Assembly (NCBI RefSeq): GCF_030407815.1
Contig: NZ_JASDCS010000003.1
Span: forward strand, 1-64,000
Source: Psychrobacter sp. APC 3281
GTDB lineage: Bacteria; Pseudomonadota; Gammaproteobacteria; Pseudomonadales; Moraxellaceae
DNA length: 64,000 nt
Reading direction: 5' to 3'
The position numbers were made by a program, and so were the translations under genes. The notes beneath the pieces were generated by a model. That model saw only the letters and a program-made list of their open reading frames with translations. It did no database searches and had not been told where the DNA came from. This document shows positions 33,725-43,454 of the stretch, piece by piece; position 1 is the stretch's first letter; each line of letters begins with the position of its first letter.

Positions 33725-35140
33725 TTAGTTGGCAGCGGCTTCTGTTGGTTTTTTGGTAGAAGTCTCATCGCCAGCTGGCTTTTTATCCATCGTTTTTGCG
33801 GCTTGCTGCGGCGTTTTGGTATTAGGCGCACTCTGTGCAGCTGGTGCTGGATTTGCACTTTCTAACGGTTTAGCGACCACTTCTTGGTCAGGTTTGACCT
33901 TAGCACCGCCAATCACAACTACTTTGTCACCTGCTTTCAAGCCTTCAGTAACGACCCATTGTCCATCGTAAGTACCATTAATGGTGACCGGACGTACCTG
34001 GATTTTGTTATTTTCGTCAACGATATAGACTTGCGTCTCACTCTTAGGCGTACGAGTGACCGCACTTTGCGGGACAAGGGCTGCGTTGGTAATAACGCTC
34101 TGCGTCAAACGTGCCGAGACATACATACCTGGTAGCAGGATATTGTTGCTGTTTGGAAAAATAGCACGTAAAGTGACAGCACCTGTTGACTCATCAACTT
34201 TGGCTTCAGACAGTGCAAGCTTACCGCGTACTGGGTAAACAGAACCATCTTCTAGTACCAATTCAACTGAGTTCATACCTGGCTGAGCAGTACCATCTGC
34301 AATCTGCTGACGAAGCTTTAGCAACTCAGAAGAAGACTGGCTGATATCGACGTAGATAGGGTCTAAGCGTGAAATAGTTACCAATGGATCTGCTTGACCA
34401 GCACTGACTAGAGTACCAGCAGTGACGCTAGAGCGATCAGTACGGCCGGTTAGCGGTGCACGTACGATTGTACGATTTAGATCTAAGGTACTGGCTTCCA
34501 AACCTGCTTTTGCAGTCTGAATGCCTGCTTTTGCGCTCTCAATACCTGCTTGAGTTTGACCGACAGCGGCGGCGGCACTTTGTACTGCTGCTTGTGCTGT
34601 ACGTACGGCTGTTTGTGCTTGATCGTACTGCTGCTTTGAGATGGCATCAATACTGACCAGACCTTGCAGACGTTGTAAGTCATTTTGCGCTTGTGCTAAT
34701 GACGCTTGACGGCTGACCAATTCAGCTTTTGCATTGGCATTGTTTGCCACAGCAGTCTGATAGTTAGCCTGTGACTGCTGTACAGCGGCTTGGCCACTCG
34801 TTACAGATGAGGCATAGTTATCGGTGTTGATGCGATACAGTGGCTGACCTTTTTTGACGTTACTTCCTTCACGGAATAGTACTTCGTCAATCACACCGTT
34901 GACCTGTGGGCGGACGTCAGCAGTTTGATAAGCTGCAGTACGACCAGAAAAAGTTTGTACTTGAGGGACGGTATCGAGAGTGACTGTCTGAACGTTGACA
35001 ACCGCGGGCGGCATTTGCTGCTGTGTGGCTTGCTCACCAGCGGCGTCCTCGTTTTTGTCACAGCCAACCAGTACAGCTCCAGATAGTACAGATGCTATTA
35101 CAAGCGCAAGATAAGAGTGCTTCATCAATGTCCTCGGCAA
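33725..35140 (-). CDS. RND periplasmic adaptor (AcrA/AdeA/MexA family)
   Basis: 471 aa lipoprotein: the signal ends LSGAVLVGCDKNED (lipobox Cys). The lipoyl half-motifs flank a long alpha hairpin of about residues 100-215 that is rich in Ala/Gln. The hairpin has tandem seven-residue units such as AGIESAK and AGIQTAK. Then LNRTIVRAPLTGRTDRSSVTAGTLV and the beta-barrel domain follow. A C-terminal tail of about 50 residues (Pro/Ala/Lys/Thr) exceeds the usual AcrA end. First gene of the pump operon; a MerR-type promoter candidate lies about 295 bp upstream. Confidence 0.95.
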   Translation of the reverse strand: MPRTLMKHSYLALVIASVLSGAVLVGCDKNEDAAGEQATQQQMPPAVVNVQTVTLDTVPQVQTFSGRTAAYQTADVRPQVNGVIDEVLFREGSNVKKGQPLYRINTDNYASSVTSGQAAVQQSQANYQTAVANNANAKAELVSRQASLAQAQNDLQRLQGLVSIDAISKQQYDQAQTAVRTAQAAVQSAAAAVGQTQAGIESAKAGIQTAKAGLEASTLDLNRTIVRAPLTGRTDRSSVTAGTLVSAGQADPLVTISRLDPIYVDISQSSSELLKLRQQIADGTAQPGMNSVELVLEDGSVYPVRGKLALSEAKVDESTGAVTLRAIFPNSNNILLPGMYVSARLTQSVITNAALVPQSAVTRTPKSETQVYIVDENNKIQVRPVTINGTYDGQWVVTEGLKAGDKVVVIGGAKVKPDQEVVAKPLESANPAPAAQSAPNTKTPQQAAKTMDKKPAGDETSTKKPTEAAAN

Positions 35141-35202
35141 TATATATAAATAGTGACAGTATAAAAATCGATCAATAAGTTTGGCGTACTGAATATAAGG
35201 GT

Positions 35203-35274
35203 CTTGCTAATGCTAAATAACTTGCTAATGCTAAATAACTTGCTAATGCTGAATAAAGAGAATAAAGAGAATAA
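35203..35274. repeat. Tandem repeats: 3 x 18 bp then 2 x 9 bp
   Basis: The unit CTTGCTAATGCTAAATAA occurs three times (35203, 35221, 35239; the third has one change). It is followed by AGAGAATAA twice (35257, 35266). It lies in the leader of the pump operon if the promoter at 35435-35466 is used. Confidence 0.85.
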
Positions 35275-35434
35275 ATAGCCTAAGCTAGCATTATTTATTC
35301 CAGTTTCAGATTATTCCGTTAGTGAAATATGACTAATAGAAAATCTGACATCGATATGGATTAAGTATCGAAAGGATTATTTAGCATTAATTGTTTAAGC
35401 AAACCACAGAATGGATTAATAAATTTAATGAGTC

Positions 35435-35466
35435 ATTATAAACTATTGGGGTAACCCCACAGTCAA
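35435..35466 (-). promoter_or_regulatory. MerR-type promoter candidate for the RND pump operon
   Basis: On the minus strand TTGACT (35461-35466) and a perfect TATAAT (35435-35440) are 20 bp apart, and the spacer holds the dyad TGGGG-TTA-CCCCA (35447-35459). An overlong spacer with a central dyad is the MerR-family design. The direction points to the adaptor gene at 35140, leaving a leader of about 290 bases. No MerR gene is nearby. Confidence 0.5.
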
Positions 35467-35980
35467 GTAGTTTGCAATACGAGCTGGATCGAAAAGCGGT
35501 AATATTACAGTTTACGAATTAATAGATTACCGTCATAGTAAGCGTCGTCTCTATTAACAGCTAATAGAACCATGCACAACCTAGTATCAAAATATATTGT
35601 AAACTTTTGTTATAATTCTAAAACCCTATAGTAACTAAGGTTTTTAAACGATAGAAAATCGACTTTGTCAACAAAATGACAATTTTAGCAACCCCTAATT
35701 ACAGTCATAAAAAATAACTATCAGTATGTCTCTAACAAACGGCATCAAACTTTAACCGACTATCAAAAAGCCTTATACGATTATAGTACTGCAAGGATGT
35801 ATGAAACTTAAAGAAAGGTAACGATTTGGCTGACATGCTATTTTTTGAGAAGGTATTTCTTAATTTATGGGCTTTTATTTATCAATTGCTGAGGAAGTTT
35901 GCTAAAAAGCTTTGCTAAAAAAATTTTATCGAAAAATGAGTCGTCTTAATCAGTCAATAACATAGACGACTCAGCTTTAA

Positions 35981-37006
35981 CTATACTAGTCGGGCGCTAG
36001 CGAGTTCAGTCAATTGATATAAGCCTGTACGATAACGGTTGTCTGGTAGCGTACTAAGGGCATCTTGCGCCAGTTTGGTTTCTTCTAACGCGCGCTGCTT
36101 ACAATAAGCCAATGAGCCAGAACTACGTACCAATTCAATCAGCTGCTCAGCATTTGGTGTCTTACCTGTCTGAACGGCGATACGCAACTGCTCATAGCCT
36201 TCAGTGTCGCTGTCTTTGAGTAGTTCGAGTGCTTTGATAGTCGGTAGGGTAGGCTTGCCTTCAGCAAGGTCATCGCCTAGGTTTTTGCCCATTACGTCGC
36301 TATCGCCACTATAGTCGAGCACATCATCAATAATTTGAAATGCATTACCAAAGTGCTGTCCGAAATCGCCCAATGCCGTCATATATTCTGTCTTATCTTG
36401 CAAGATAGCAGCGCCTTGGGTCGCCATCATGAACAGGCGTGAAGTTTTGCCATCGATAATGCGTAAGTAATCTTCCTCTGTCGCGGCAGGGTTATGCTGA
36501 TGCTGTAGTTGCAATACTTCACCTTCGGCAATGTCACAAGTCCCATCAGAGAACACTTGCAACAATGGTAGGCTTTGAAAACCAACCAATAGATTAAAGG
36601 CGCGGGCAATCAAATAATCACCGACTAACACTGCAGTGGCATTGTCCCACGTCGCATTTGCCGTCGGCTTTCCACGGCGTTGCCCTGACTCATCGATGAC
36701 ATCGTCATGGACTAGGGTAGCGGTATGTAGCATTTCAGTGATAGCAGCTAGATGCATGGCCTTTTCTGATGGGTTGTCATCAAACATACGTGCGCAGAGC
36801 AAGGTAATCAGCGGACGCATACGCTTGCCACCAGCATTGATCACATGTTGCGAGACGCTCATGACGAGTTGTACTTTTGAGTTCAAACTGCCAAACACTT
36901 GCTTGTCCATTACCTCAAAGTCATTGGCTACAATACTTTGAATATCAGCATAGCTAGGCGTCGATTGAGAGGCAGGCACGGTATTCTTTAAAGAGGTACT
37001 AGTCAT
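35981..37006 (-). CDS. ispB: Octaprenyl diphosphate synthase-type polyprenyl synthase
   Basis: 341 aa trans-prenyltransferase making the isoprenoid tail of ubiquinone from farnesyl diphosphate and IPP. The first Asp-rich motif is LVHDDVIDESGQRRGKPTAN, the second FQIIDDVLDYSGD, with GGKRMRPL for IPP binding. There is a 20-residue polar N-terminal extension. It is divergent from rplU-rpmA, the same arrangement as in E. coli, which supports IspB rather than IspA. Confidence 0.95.
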   Translation of the reverse strand: MTSTSLKNTVPASQSTPSYADIQSIVANDFEVMDKQVFGSLNSKVQLVMSVSQHVINAGGKRMRPLITLLCARMFDDNPSEKAMHLAAITEMLHTATLVHDDVIDESGQRRGKPTANATWDNATAVLVGDYLIARAFNLLVGFQSLPLLQVFSDGTCDIAEGEVLQLQHQHNPAATEEDYLRIIDGKTSRLFMMATQGAAILQDKTEYMTALGDFGQHFGNAFQIIDDVLDYSGDSDVMGKNLGDDLAEGKPTLPTIKALELLKDSDTEGYEQLRIAVQTGKTPNAEQLIELVRSSGSLAYCKQRALEETKLAQDALSTLPDNRYRTGLYQLTELASARLV

Positions 37007-37575
37007 AATAAATAGTCATATTAATAAGAGTAAAGAGAGTTGGTATAACCTTGACTTTATCTATCTATAGGTAAGGTATTATTTCGCTTATGATAGCATA
37101 GCTATCTGCTTAAATTGTTGGTTAAAGTATATAGCACAAGTAGGTCAAGCATATGATATATAGGGCTTACTATGCCTATTGAATAGAATAAAAACTGTAA
37201 GAAATGTCTTATGTTTTGAGGATATATCTTCTAGCGCATTTTAAGCTTATTGGTCACATAAATGATTCATAAAAGGCTGTAAGTAACTGATTGCATAAGT
37301 TATAATGGCCGCTGTTGGGCTTAATCTATCACTTATCATTACTATTTCTCATGTTTATATTCGCATTGTCGTTTATCGACTTTCCTTGATGAGCAGCCGT
37401 TATAGCCAAATGAGAGATGGTCATTAGTGTAACTACCTTGCAAAAACGAGAGGCGCGGCTTGCTTTTATGAGCAAAAAGCCGTAAAATCTTGCCTTTAAT
37501 TTTTCCCTGTCGTGTTCGTCGTAAAAGCGTTGGTATAACATCAGCCACGGCACACGGGTTAAACGGAGTCATACA
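37007..37575. other. Divergent promoter region, ispB / rplU
   Basis: A 569-bp gap. TATAAT at 37301-37306 probably serves rplU, although its -35 (near 37278) is poor; it would give a leader of about 260 bases, long enough for an attenuation structure. Nothing else is recognised. Confidence 0.45.
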
Positions 37576-37887
37576 ATGTACGCAGTAATCAAAACTGGTG
37601 GTAAACAGCACCGTGTAGTCGTCGATGAATTGCTTAAAGTTGAACTACTAAAAGCAGAAAAAGGCGAAACAATCAAATTTGAAGACGTGTTGATGGTTGT
37701 TGACGGCGATAACGTCAAAATCGGTCAGCCTGTTGTTGACGGCGCTAGCGTAGAAGTTGAAGTTGTTGAGCATGGTCGCGGCGAAAAAATCCGTATCATC
37801 AAGCACAACCGTCGTAAGCATTATCACAAAGAACAAGGTCACCGCCAATGGTATACCTTGTTAAAAATCAAAGCGATTAATGCCTAA
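37576..37887 (+). CDS. rplU: 50S ribosomal protein L21
   Basis: 103 aa, identical in length to E. coli L21. [25 protein letters not shown] at the start and [27 protein letters not shown] at the end are the family signatures. It binds 23S rRNA. It is followed by rpmA after 91 bases. Confidence 0.98.
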   Translation: MYAVIKTGGKQHRVVVDELLKVELLKAEKGETIKFEDVLMVVDGDNVKIGQPVVDGASVEVEVVEHGRGEKIRIIKHNRRKHYHKEQGHRQWYTLLKIKAINA

Positions 37888-37978
37888 TTATCCATTTAGC
37901 AATTATTGCTAAATAGCGCACTAAATGCTTAAGAGTTATCGCATCAGCGATAAGTCAAATTAACAAGGAGATTTTCTC

Positions 37979-38236
37979 ATGGCACATAAAAAAGCTGCCG
38001 GTTCGAGCCGTAACGGTCGTGATTCAAACCCAAAAATGCTAGGCGTAAAAATCTTTGGTGGCCAAGCTATCACAGCTGGTAACATCATCGTTCGTCAACG
38101 TGGTACAGAATTCCACGCAGGCGAAGGCGTTGGCATGGGTCGTGACCATACTTTATTTGCACTGAATGACGGTGTTGTAAAGTTTGCGACCAAAGGTAAA
38201 TTTAACCGTCGTTATGTTACGGTTGAAAACGCATAA
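37979..38236 (+). CDS. rpmA: 50S ribosomal protein L27
   Basis: 85 aa. [61 protein letters not shown] is unmistakable L27, whose N-terminus reaches the peptidyl transferase centre. AAGGAG lies before the ATG. No cleaved N-terminal leader as in Firmicutes. A terminator follows. Confidence 0.98.
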   Translation: MAHKKAAGSSRNGRDSNPKMLGVKIFGGQAITAGNIIVRQRGTEFHAGEGVGMGRDHTLFALNDGVVKFATKGKFNRRYVTVENA

Positions 38237-38647
38237 TTATCTGTTTAGATTATTTTATTCTTTGAATAAAACGATTGGATAATTAAAAAAGCCCTTACTG
38301 CCTTATGGTAGTAGGGGCTTTTTACGTTTGTAGGGTGATATAAATTAATAATAATTCTTTTAAGCGATATTTTTAAGGCCACTATTAGCGTAATGATTGT
38401 AGCTAAAAATTCTAAATGCAAACTTTTACCGTGTAACTGCATTGGTTACAAGCGTGTATGGCAGCCGTAGTAAAGATTGCAAATCATGACTAGGCGCGTA
38501 ATAAAAAAACTGGCACACTGTTGCCATTGCTGATGGTTACCAGTTTTAACTTTGTAAAATCAGTATTTATAGAAAACAAAAATTTCAATAGAACATTTTA
38601 TTTTTAGCAACAACTTTAAAGCGATTATGCTTTTTTAGAGAGGATTT
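38237..38647. other. Intergenic between rpmA and lolA
   Basis: Contains the rpmA terminator and, at 38506-38547, a hairpin with arms AAAACTGG/CCAGTTTT and an inner CCAT/ATGG. TGGCAC-N4-TTGC at 38511 mimics sigma-54 but is one base short. No gene seen. Confidence 0.5.
38286..38323 (+). terminator. Terminator of rplU-rpmA
   Basis: AAAAAGCCCTTACTGCC pairs with GGTAGTAGGGGCTTTTT (two imperfect pairs) over a TTAT loop, with T5 at the end. Confidence 0.88.
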
Positions 38648-39334
38648 ATGATGAACTTATCTACGAAAAAATCAACCAAACAAAAAATGATGAGTGGGGC
38701 TTTAGCAGGTGTATTAATGACATCGCTAGGTATCGCAGCGCCAATGATGGCATTGACTCAAACGGCTACCGCAGCTCCTGCTGATAATCTAACAGCTGCC
38801 AAACGTTTGAACAAATTGCTGACCAATACCAAGAGTATGACGGCTAATTTTAGCCAAACGACCAAAGGCGCGAGTAGTGGTACGTTTAAAGGCTCTATGA
38901 GTGTTCAACGTCCAAATAACTTCCGCTGGGAAACCAAGTCACCATCAGAGCAGCTTATCGTTGCTAATGGGAACTCTATGTGGGTTTATGACAAGGATTT
39001 AGAGCAAGCGACTAAGCAGAATGTTGACAGTCAAGTAGGTAATACACCAGCGTTACTACTGTCAGGTGATCCAAGCAAAATTGATCAAAACTTTAAGATC
39101 ACTCAGCCATATGACAACAAAAACTACTATGTGCTCTATCCTAAGTCAGACAGTGCAAGTTTTAAAAGTCTTTCAATAAGCTTTAGTGGTGGCAAACCTG
39201 TCATGATGGTATTGAATGATACCTTGGGTCAAACAACTTCTATCAAGTTTAGCGGTATCAAAATGAACCCAAGTATCGGTAGCAGTCAGTTTAAATTTAC
39301 ACCACCAAAGGGTGTTGACGTTATCAATCAGTAA
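38648..39334 (+). CDS. lolA: Outer-membrane lipoprotein carrier protein LolA
   Basis: 228 aa. A long signal peptide (to about residue 43, ending TATA before APADN) exports it to the periplasm, where LolA ferries lipoproteins from LolCDE to LolB. Family blocks are LNKLLTNTKSMTANFSQTT, GSMSVQRPNNFRWETKSPSEQLIVANGNSMWVYDKDLEQATKQ and ALLLSGDPSKI. AGAGGA precedes the ATG pair at 38648/38651. It is a single gene, convergent with scpB. Confidence 0.95.
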   Translation: MMNLSTKKSTKQKMMSGALAGVLMTSLGIAAPMMALTQTATAAPADNLTAAKRLNKLLTNTKSMTANFSQTTKGASSGTFKGSMSVQRPNNFRWETKSPSEQLIVANGNSMWVYDKDLEQATKQNVDSQVGNTPALLLSGDPSKIDQNFKITQPYDNKNYYVLYPKSDSASFKSLSISFSGGKPVMMVLNDTLGQTTSIKFSGIKMNPSIGSSQFKFTPPKGVDVINQ

Positions 39335-39386
39335 TTAACAGATATATTGCTAGGTTTTGATATCAGTTCAAAATCAGCAACCTAAT

Positions 39387-39421
39387 AAAAAGGACAGATC
39401 CTATGCGGTCTGTCCTTTTTT
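39387..39421. terminator. Bidirectional terminator between lolA and scpB
   Basis: AAAAAGGACAGA and TCTGTCCTTTTT form a 12-bp perfect stem over a 10-base loop, with A and T tracts on both sides. Confidence 0.92.
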
Positions 39422-39454
39422 ATGTGAGTAACTATAGTTTGTTCAGCAGAAAAT

Positions 39455-40069
39455 TTAAGACATGGATCGTATGGTTTCCATATCTGGCATAGGTGGTAAT
39501 TCATCTAGATGGCTTAATCCAAACGCATCTAAAAACTGCGCAGTAGTATGAAGAAACGCAGGACGACCTAAAGTATCTTTAAAGCCTTTCTCTACAATCC
39601 ATCCTTTATCAAATAACTGGCGCAGTATATTACTCGATAATGTTACTCCGCGTACATGCTCGATATCACTGCGTGTCACAGGTTGCTTGTATGCAATGAC
39701 ACTTAGGGTTTCAAGTAAAGCTTGGCTCAGGCGTTCTTGACGCTGCGGGAAAGTACGCTGGATTAAACTGCTATAGTCATCAGATATCTGTAAGCGATAA
39801 CCGCTGGCGGTCTCATGTAGCTTAAGCACACCTATATCTAGGCGTTGTTGCAGCACTTCTAAGGTTTGCTTTAATTCTTTAGTAGATAATGACAAATGTT
39901 TTTTTAATGCGTGAGCGGTCAGCGGTGCCTCTGAGGCATGCAGCAGCACTTCGATACGTTTACTCATCTCTTCCAAAGAATCATGCTGCGCGTCAGCTGG
40001 TGGAGATGTAGTCATAGTTATTGGTTCTTGGGTCTCGTCATGTTGCTTTGGGTCTTCAATATCTACCAT
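39455..40069 (-). CDS. scpB: Segregation and condensation protein ScpB
   Basis: 204 aa. ScpB is the winged-helix kleisin partner of ScpA and SMC in chromosome segregation. IEVLLHASEAPLTAHALKKHLSLS, SQALLETLSVIAYKQPVTRSDIEHVRGVTLSSNILRQLFDKGWIVEKGFKDTLGRPAFLHTT are the family blocks. A 30-residue polar N-terminus precedes. It follows scpA in a minus-strand operon after a 70-bp gap. Confidence 0.95.
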   Translation of the reverse strand: MVDIEDPKQHDETQEPITMTTSPPADAQHDSLEEMSKRIEVLLHASEAPLTAHALKKHLSLSTKELKQTLEVLQQRLDIGVLKLHETASGYRLQISDDYSSLIQRTFPQRQERLSQALLETLSVIAYKQPVTRSDIEHVRGVTLSSNILRQLFDKGWIVEKGFKDTLGRPAFLHTTAQFLDAFGLSHLDELPPMPDMETIRSMS

Positions 40070-40139
40070 CTAAAGTATGCTCTTATTTCAATATTGTGAT
40101 TTTGATAGAGAATGGGCTAGGAGACAGTCTTAGAGCCTG

Positions 40140-41090
40140 CTAGGCAAGCCACTGTAACGTAAGTGCGGTAGGCTCACTATCCATATCAGACGGTTCGTCA
40201 TTGAGAGCAGAGTTGACGATATCGCTATCTACCTCAGTATGGACAACACCAACTAACTGCCGCTTTATAAGCTCAAGTACGGCGACAAAACTCACGACCA
40301 CGCCTATTTTACCTTGTGCCTTATCCAGTAGCTCATAAAAGGAGCGCGCCCCATCTGTACTTAATTGTCTGCTAATACTGGCAATACGATCGGCAAGGGG
40401 TACTGCATCAACTTTGATCGTATGCATTTGATAGTCAGGCTGTAACTGCATTTTAAATAAGCTATCAATCAGCAAGTTAGGTGAGTAGCTTGGCAGTTCT
40501 GCATTCATAACGTCTTGACCAGGCATACTAACCATTGCCAAAAACACATCACGCTCTAGACGTACTAGATTGTCTAAGCGCTGACTGACCACTTTGATTT
40601 GCGCGTATTCTTCGAGGCGCTCGATTAGCTCTGCTTTTGGGTCACGCTCATCAGTTGGGGTATCAGGAGCAGGCAATAGCAGTTCGGTTTTGATAGCGAT
40701 AAGCGTTGATGCCATTAGCAGATAATCACCCGCTAATTCAAAGTGCTCGGTATCCAATTCACCGATATAAGCTAAATATTGCTCAGTGATGGGCAGAATA
40801 GGCATTTGGGTCAAATCGACGTTGTTTTTTTTGACCAAATACAATAGAAAATCCAATGGGCCAGCAAATTGTTCTAACCAAATAGCAAAGGCTTGCGGTG
40901 GTACATACAGGTCTTCTGGCAAATGCTGCACAGGCGTTTGATAGATACGCAGCGACATATCATGGTTGACTGATTCATCATGCTCGCTCTGATTGTCTGT
41001 AAGCTCGGAGGTTGAAGCAGCCATGGCAGATAAGGCGGCTTTAGACAAAGCCGCCTGCTTGGTGTTTGGTTCAGTTTGCACGTTTAGCAC
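40140..41090 (-). CDS. scpA: Segregation and condensation protein ScpA
   Basis: 316 aa kleisin. The core starts with FAIWLEQFAGPLDFLLYLVKKNNVDLTQMPILPITEQYLAYI and ELAGDYLLMASTLIAIKTELLLP, and ends in a winged helix. About 65 polar residues precede it, so an internal start is possible, although none is better marked. It lies between trpS and scpB in an apparent trpS-scpA-scpB operon. Confidence 0.95.
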   Translation of the reverse strand: MLNVQTEPNTKQAALSKAALSAMAASTSELTDNQSEHDESVNHDMSLRIYQTPVQHLPEDLYVPPQAFAIWLEQFAGPLDFLLYLVKKNNVDLTQMPILPITEQYLAYIGELDTEHFELAGDYLLMASTLIAIKTELLLPAPDTPTDERDPKAELIERLEEYAQIKVVSQRLDNLVRLERDVFLAMVSMPGQDVMNAELPSYSPNLLIDSLFKMQLQPDYQMHTIKVDAVPLADRIASISRQLSTDGARSFYELLDKAQGKIGVVVSFVAVLELIKRQLVGVVHTEVDSDIVNSALNDEPSDMDSEPTALTLQWLA

Positions 41091-41138
41091 CCGCTTTGAT
41101 AATAAATTGCGTCAGTGAAACGACTATTCCAGCAACGG

Positions 41139-42224
41139 TTATTTAAGCTTAGCAAGAGGACGGATACCGATAGCACGGCGAGCTTTGTCTAGTTGCTTAC
41201 GACTATGACGACGGGCTTTATCTGCACCCATCTGCAAGATTTCTTCTAGCTCTTTTGGATTGGCCATTAGCTCTTCGTAACGTGCACGGAATGGCGCGAC
41301 TTCATCATTAATCTTATCAAATAGAGCTTGCTTAGCGTCACCCCAGCCAATACCAGCGGCATAACGCGCACGCATATCAGCAATCTCTTCAGCGGTCGCA
41401 AATGCTTTATAAATCTCAAAGATAGCTGAATCATCTGGATCTTTTGGCTCATCAGGTAACTGTGAGTTAGTCACGATCTTCATGATGGCTTTATGCATTT
41501 GTTTTTCAGGACTGACTTGTGGATTTGGCTCACCGAAGAGGGGAATCGTATTGCTATAGCTCTTACTCATTTTGCGGCCATCAAGCCCAGTAAGCAGCGG
41601 TATATCGTTATCGACGACTGCGGACGGTAACGTAAAAAGCGATTTATAACGATGATTAAAAGTACCTGCGATATCACGCGCCATCTCGATATGCTGCACT
41701 TGGTCACGACCAACAGGTACATGGGTTGCATTAAACATCAAAATATCAGCCGCCATTAGCACTGGATAACCAAACAGACCCATGGTGACACCTTGATCAG
41801 GATCGACATCGGCTTTCTCTGTATTGATATCAACGGCTGCTTTATAGGCATGGGCGCGGTTCATCAAACCTTTGGCACATGAGCAGTTCAAAATCCAAGC
41901 AAGCTCTGGAATTTCAGGTACGTCTGACTGACGGTAGAATGTCACACGCTCTGGGTCTAGACCACAAGCAATCCACGTAGCGGCAATGGCTCTAGTCGAT
42001 TCATGAATGATAGCAGGGTCATAGCAGCCGATGATGCCATGGTAGTCTGCTAAAAAGAAAAACGCTTCATGATCACTGTTTTGAATAGACTCAATCGCTG
42101 GACGAATCGCACCAACATAGTTACCCAAGTGCGGAATACCAGTTGGTTTGATACCAGTCAGAATACGCTTAGCTTCGGTTGAAGTATCAGAATTTTGATT
42201 GTCAGGAGTACTTTTATTGCTCAT
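41139..42224 (-). CDS. trpS: Tryptophanyl-tRNA synthetase
   Basis: 361 aa class I synthetase. The HIGH-type motif is [19 protein letters not shown] and the KMSKS motif is [11 protein letters not shown] central [33 protein letters not shown] block binds tryptophan and supports the dimer. A 20-residue polar N-terminal tail is extra to the common 335 aa. First gene upstream of scpA and scpB. Confidence 0.97.
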   Translation of the reverse strand: MSNKSTPDNQNSDTSTEAKRILTGIKPTGIPHLGNYVGAIRPAIESIQNSDHEAFFFLADYHGIIGCYDPAIIHESTRAIAATWIACGLDPERVTFYRQSDVPEIPELAWILNCSCAKGLMNRAHAYKAAVDINTEKADVDPDQGVTMGLFGYPVLMAADILMFNATHVPVGRDQVQHIEMARDIAGTFNHRYKSLFTLPSAVVDNDIPLLTGLDGRKMSKSYSNTIPLFGEPNPQVSPEKQMHKAIMKIVTNSQLPDEPKDPDDSAIFEIYKAFATAEEIADMRARYAAGIGWGDAKQALFDKINDEVAPFRARYEELMANPKELEEILQMGADKARRHSRKQLDKARRAIGIRPLAKLK

Positions 42225-42332
42225 GGAAAATCCGTTATTTTGTTTATCAAATTATTATCAGTGCATAGCTAAAATGCAAAATATTAGCCGCAAAGTATAG
42301 CAAACTTCACCAGTATTTTTGGGAATAAAGGC

Positions 42333-43454
42333 TTACTTATAGATATCAGTACGACCGTTTGGCCCATGTTTAAAACGACGATGGAACCACATCCACTGCG
42401 TAGGATCAATACGAATGAGCCCTTCTAAAACTTCATTGACCCGAGTGGCATCAGCGACTTCATCTTTACTTGGATAGTTGTCTAATTCTGGCGTAATTGT
42501 TAAATGATAATGGGGACGTTTACCACGCGGCAAGTTGTCAGGCGTTTGCCGATAAGTATGCAATGCCATGACAGCTGGTGGCTTTGCTTTGCTACCCAGT
42601 TTTGCCATGCGACGCGATGCAGTGATAGTCGCGGCGGGCACACCGAAAAATGGTGCCATGACCCCTTGCTTAAGGCCATAGTCTTGGTCAGGAGAGTACC
42701 AAATGACGTGTCCTGCTTTGATAGAGGTAACTAAGCTTCGCATATCACGACTAGAGATTTGCTTACCAAATATATTGGTACGACCATTATAAATAAACCA
42801 GTCTAATAAAGGATTGTTTTGCGTACGATACATACAATCTACAGGGAAAAACTGCGCACATAAGAGACCACCCAAATCTAGCATCGTATAATGAGCACCG
42901 AGCAGGATAACTGGTCGCTGCTCATTTTGCGCATTAACAATATGCTGTAGCCCTGAAATGGAAACAGTTCTAGTAAATATATTTGGCCTGAACCAAGCGC
43001 ATAACGTTTCAAACACACCAATGCCTTGATTGACAAATACTTGCTTGGCCATTAGTTCACGTTCAGCTTCGGGCTTTTCTGGAAATGCCAGCTTCAGATT
43101 GATTAACGTATCGCGTCTACGTGAGCCAGCAGCTTTATAAATCAATATACCGAGCTTACGACCTAGCCAAAACTGCCAGCGTAACGGCAGATATATCATC
43201 GGTAGCATTATTAAGAATAATAACCAAATGCCCCAATTCTTTGGTGATAAAAACTGCCACTGAAATGGCTTGTTATCTGCTTGCGCTGTACGCTTATGAT
43301 TTTGGGTAATCGTCGGTGTGCCAGCAGGTATAGCAGGCGACTTAGCCGACTGTTTCATGCTAGGCGGCACGCTGCTATTGGCAGATGGTTTGCTAGGGTC
43401 GAATTGTTCTGGCGCTTTCATAATATCCTTCTGCGGCACGGTTTGAGGCATCAT
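42333..43454 (-). CDS. Lipid A-type lysophospholipid acyltransferase (LpxL/HtrB family)
   Basis: 373 aa. The acyltransferase HX4D motif is in LLGAHYTMLDLGGLL. It is preceded by LPLRWQFWLGRKLGILIYKAAGSRRRDTLINLKLAFPEK and followed by SPDQDYGLKQGVMAPFFGVPAATITASRRMA, typical of late acyltransferases of lipid A. One membrane helix (NWGIWLLFLIMLPMIYLPL) follows a Pro/Ser-rich N-terminus of about 65 residues. Which of LpxL or LpxM it is cannot be decided from sequence alone. Confidence 0.9.
   Translation of the reverse strand: MMPQTVPQKDIMKAPEQFDPSKPSANSSVPPSMKQSAKSPAIPAGTPTITQNHKRTAQADNKPFQWQFLSPKNWGIWLLFLIMLPMIYLPLRWQFWLGRKLGILIYKAAGSRRRDTLINLKLAFPEKPEAERELMAKQVFVNQGIGVFETLCAWFRPNIFTRTVSISGLQHIVNAQNEQRPVILLGAHYTMLDLGGLLCAQFFPVDCMYRTQNNPLLDWFIYNGRTNIFGKQISSRDMRSLVTSIKAGHVIWYSPDQDYGLKQGVMAPFFGVPAATITASRRMAKLGSKAKPPAVMALHTYRQTPDNLPRGKRPHYHLTITPELDNYPSKDEVADATRVNEVLEGLIRIDPTQWMWFHRRFKHGPNGRTDIYK

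Larger units (their letters stand above)
35141..35980. other. 840-bp non-coding gap between ispB and the pump operon
   Basis: No gene of convincing length is seen in either strand. The gap holds a tandem repeat (35203-35274), a GC-rich palindrome inside a minus-strand promoter-like element (35435-35466), and AT-rich DNA. TATAAT at 35611 lacks a good -35. Its length suggests a lost gene, perhaps the pump regulator, or a long leader. Confidence 0.5.

Noticed and set aside
35203-35274. CRISPR array
   Set aside because: The units are directly adjacent with no unique spacers and there are no cas genes in the window.
38511-38524. Sigma-54-like TGGCAC...TTGC upstream of lolA
   Set aside because: Only four bases separate the two boxes, so GG and GC are one base too close; sigma-54 promoters do not tolerate this. 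The bases are also part of a hairpin.
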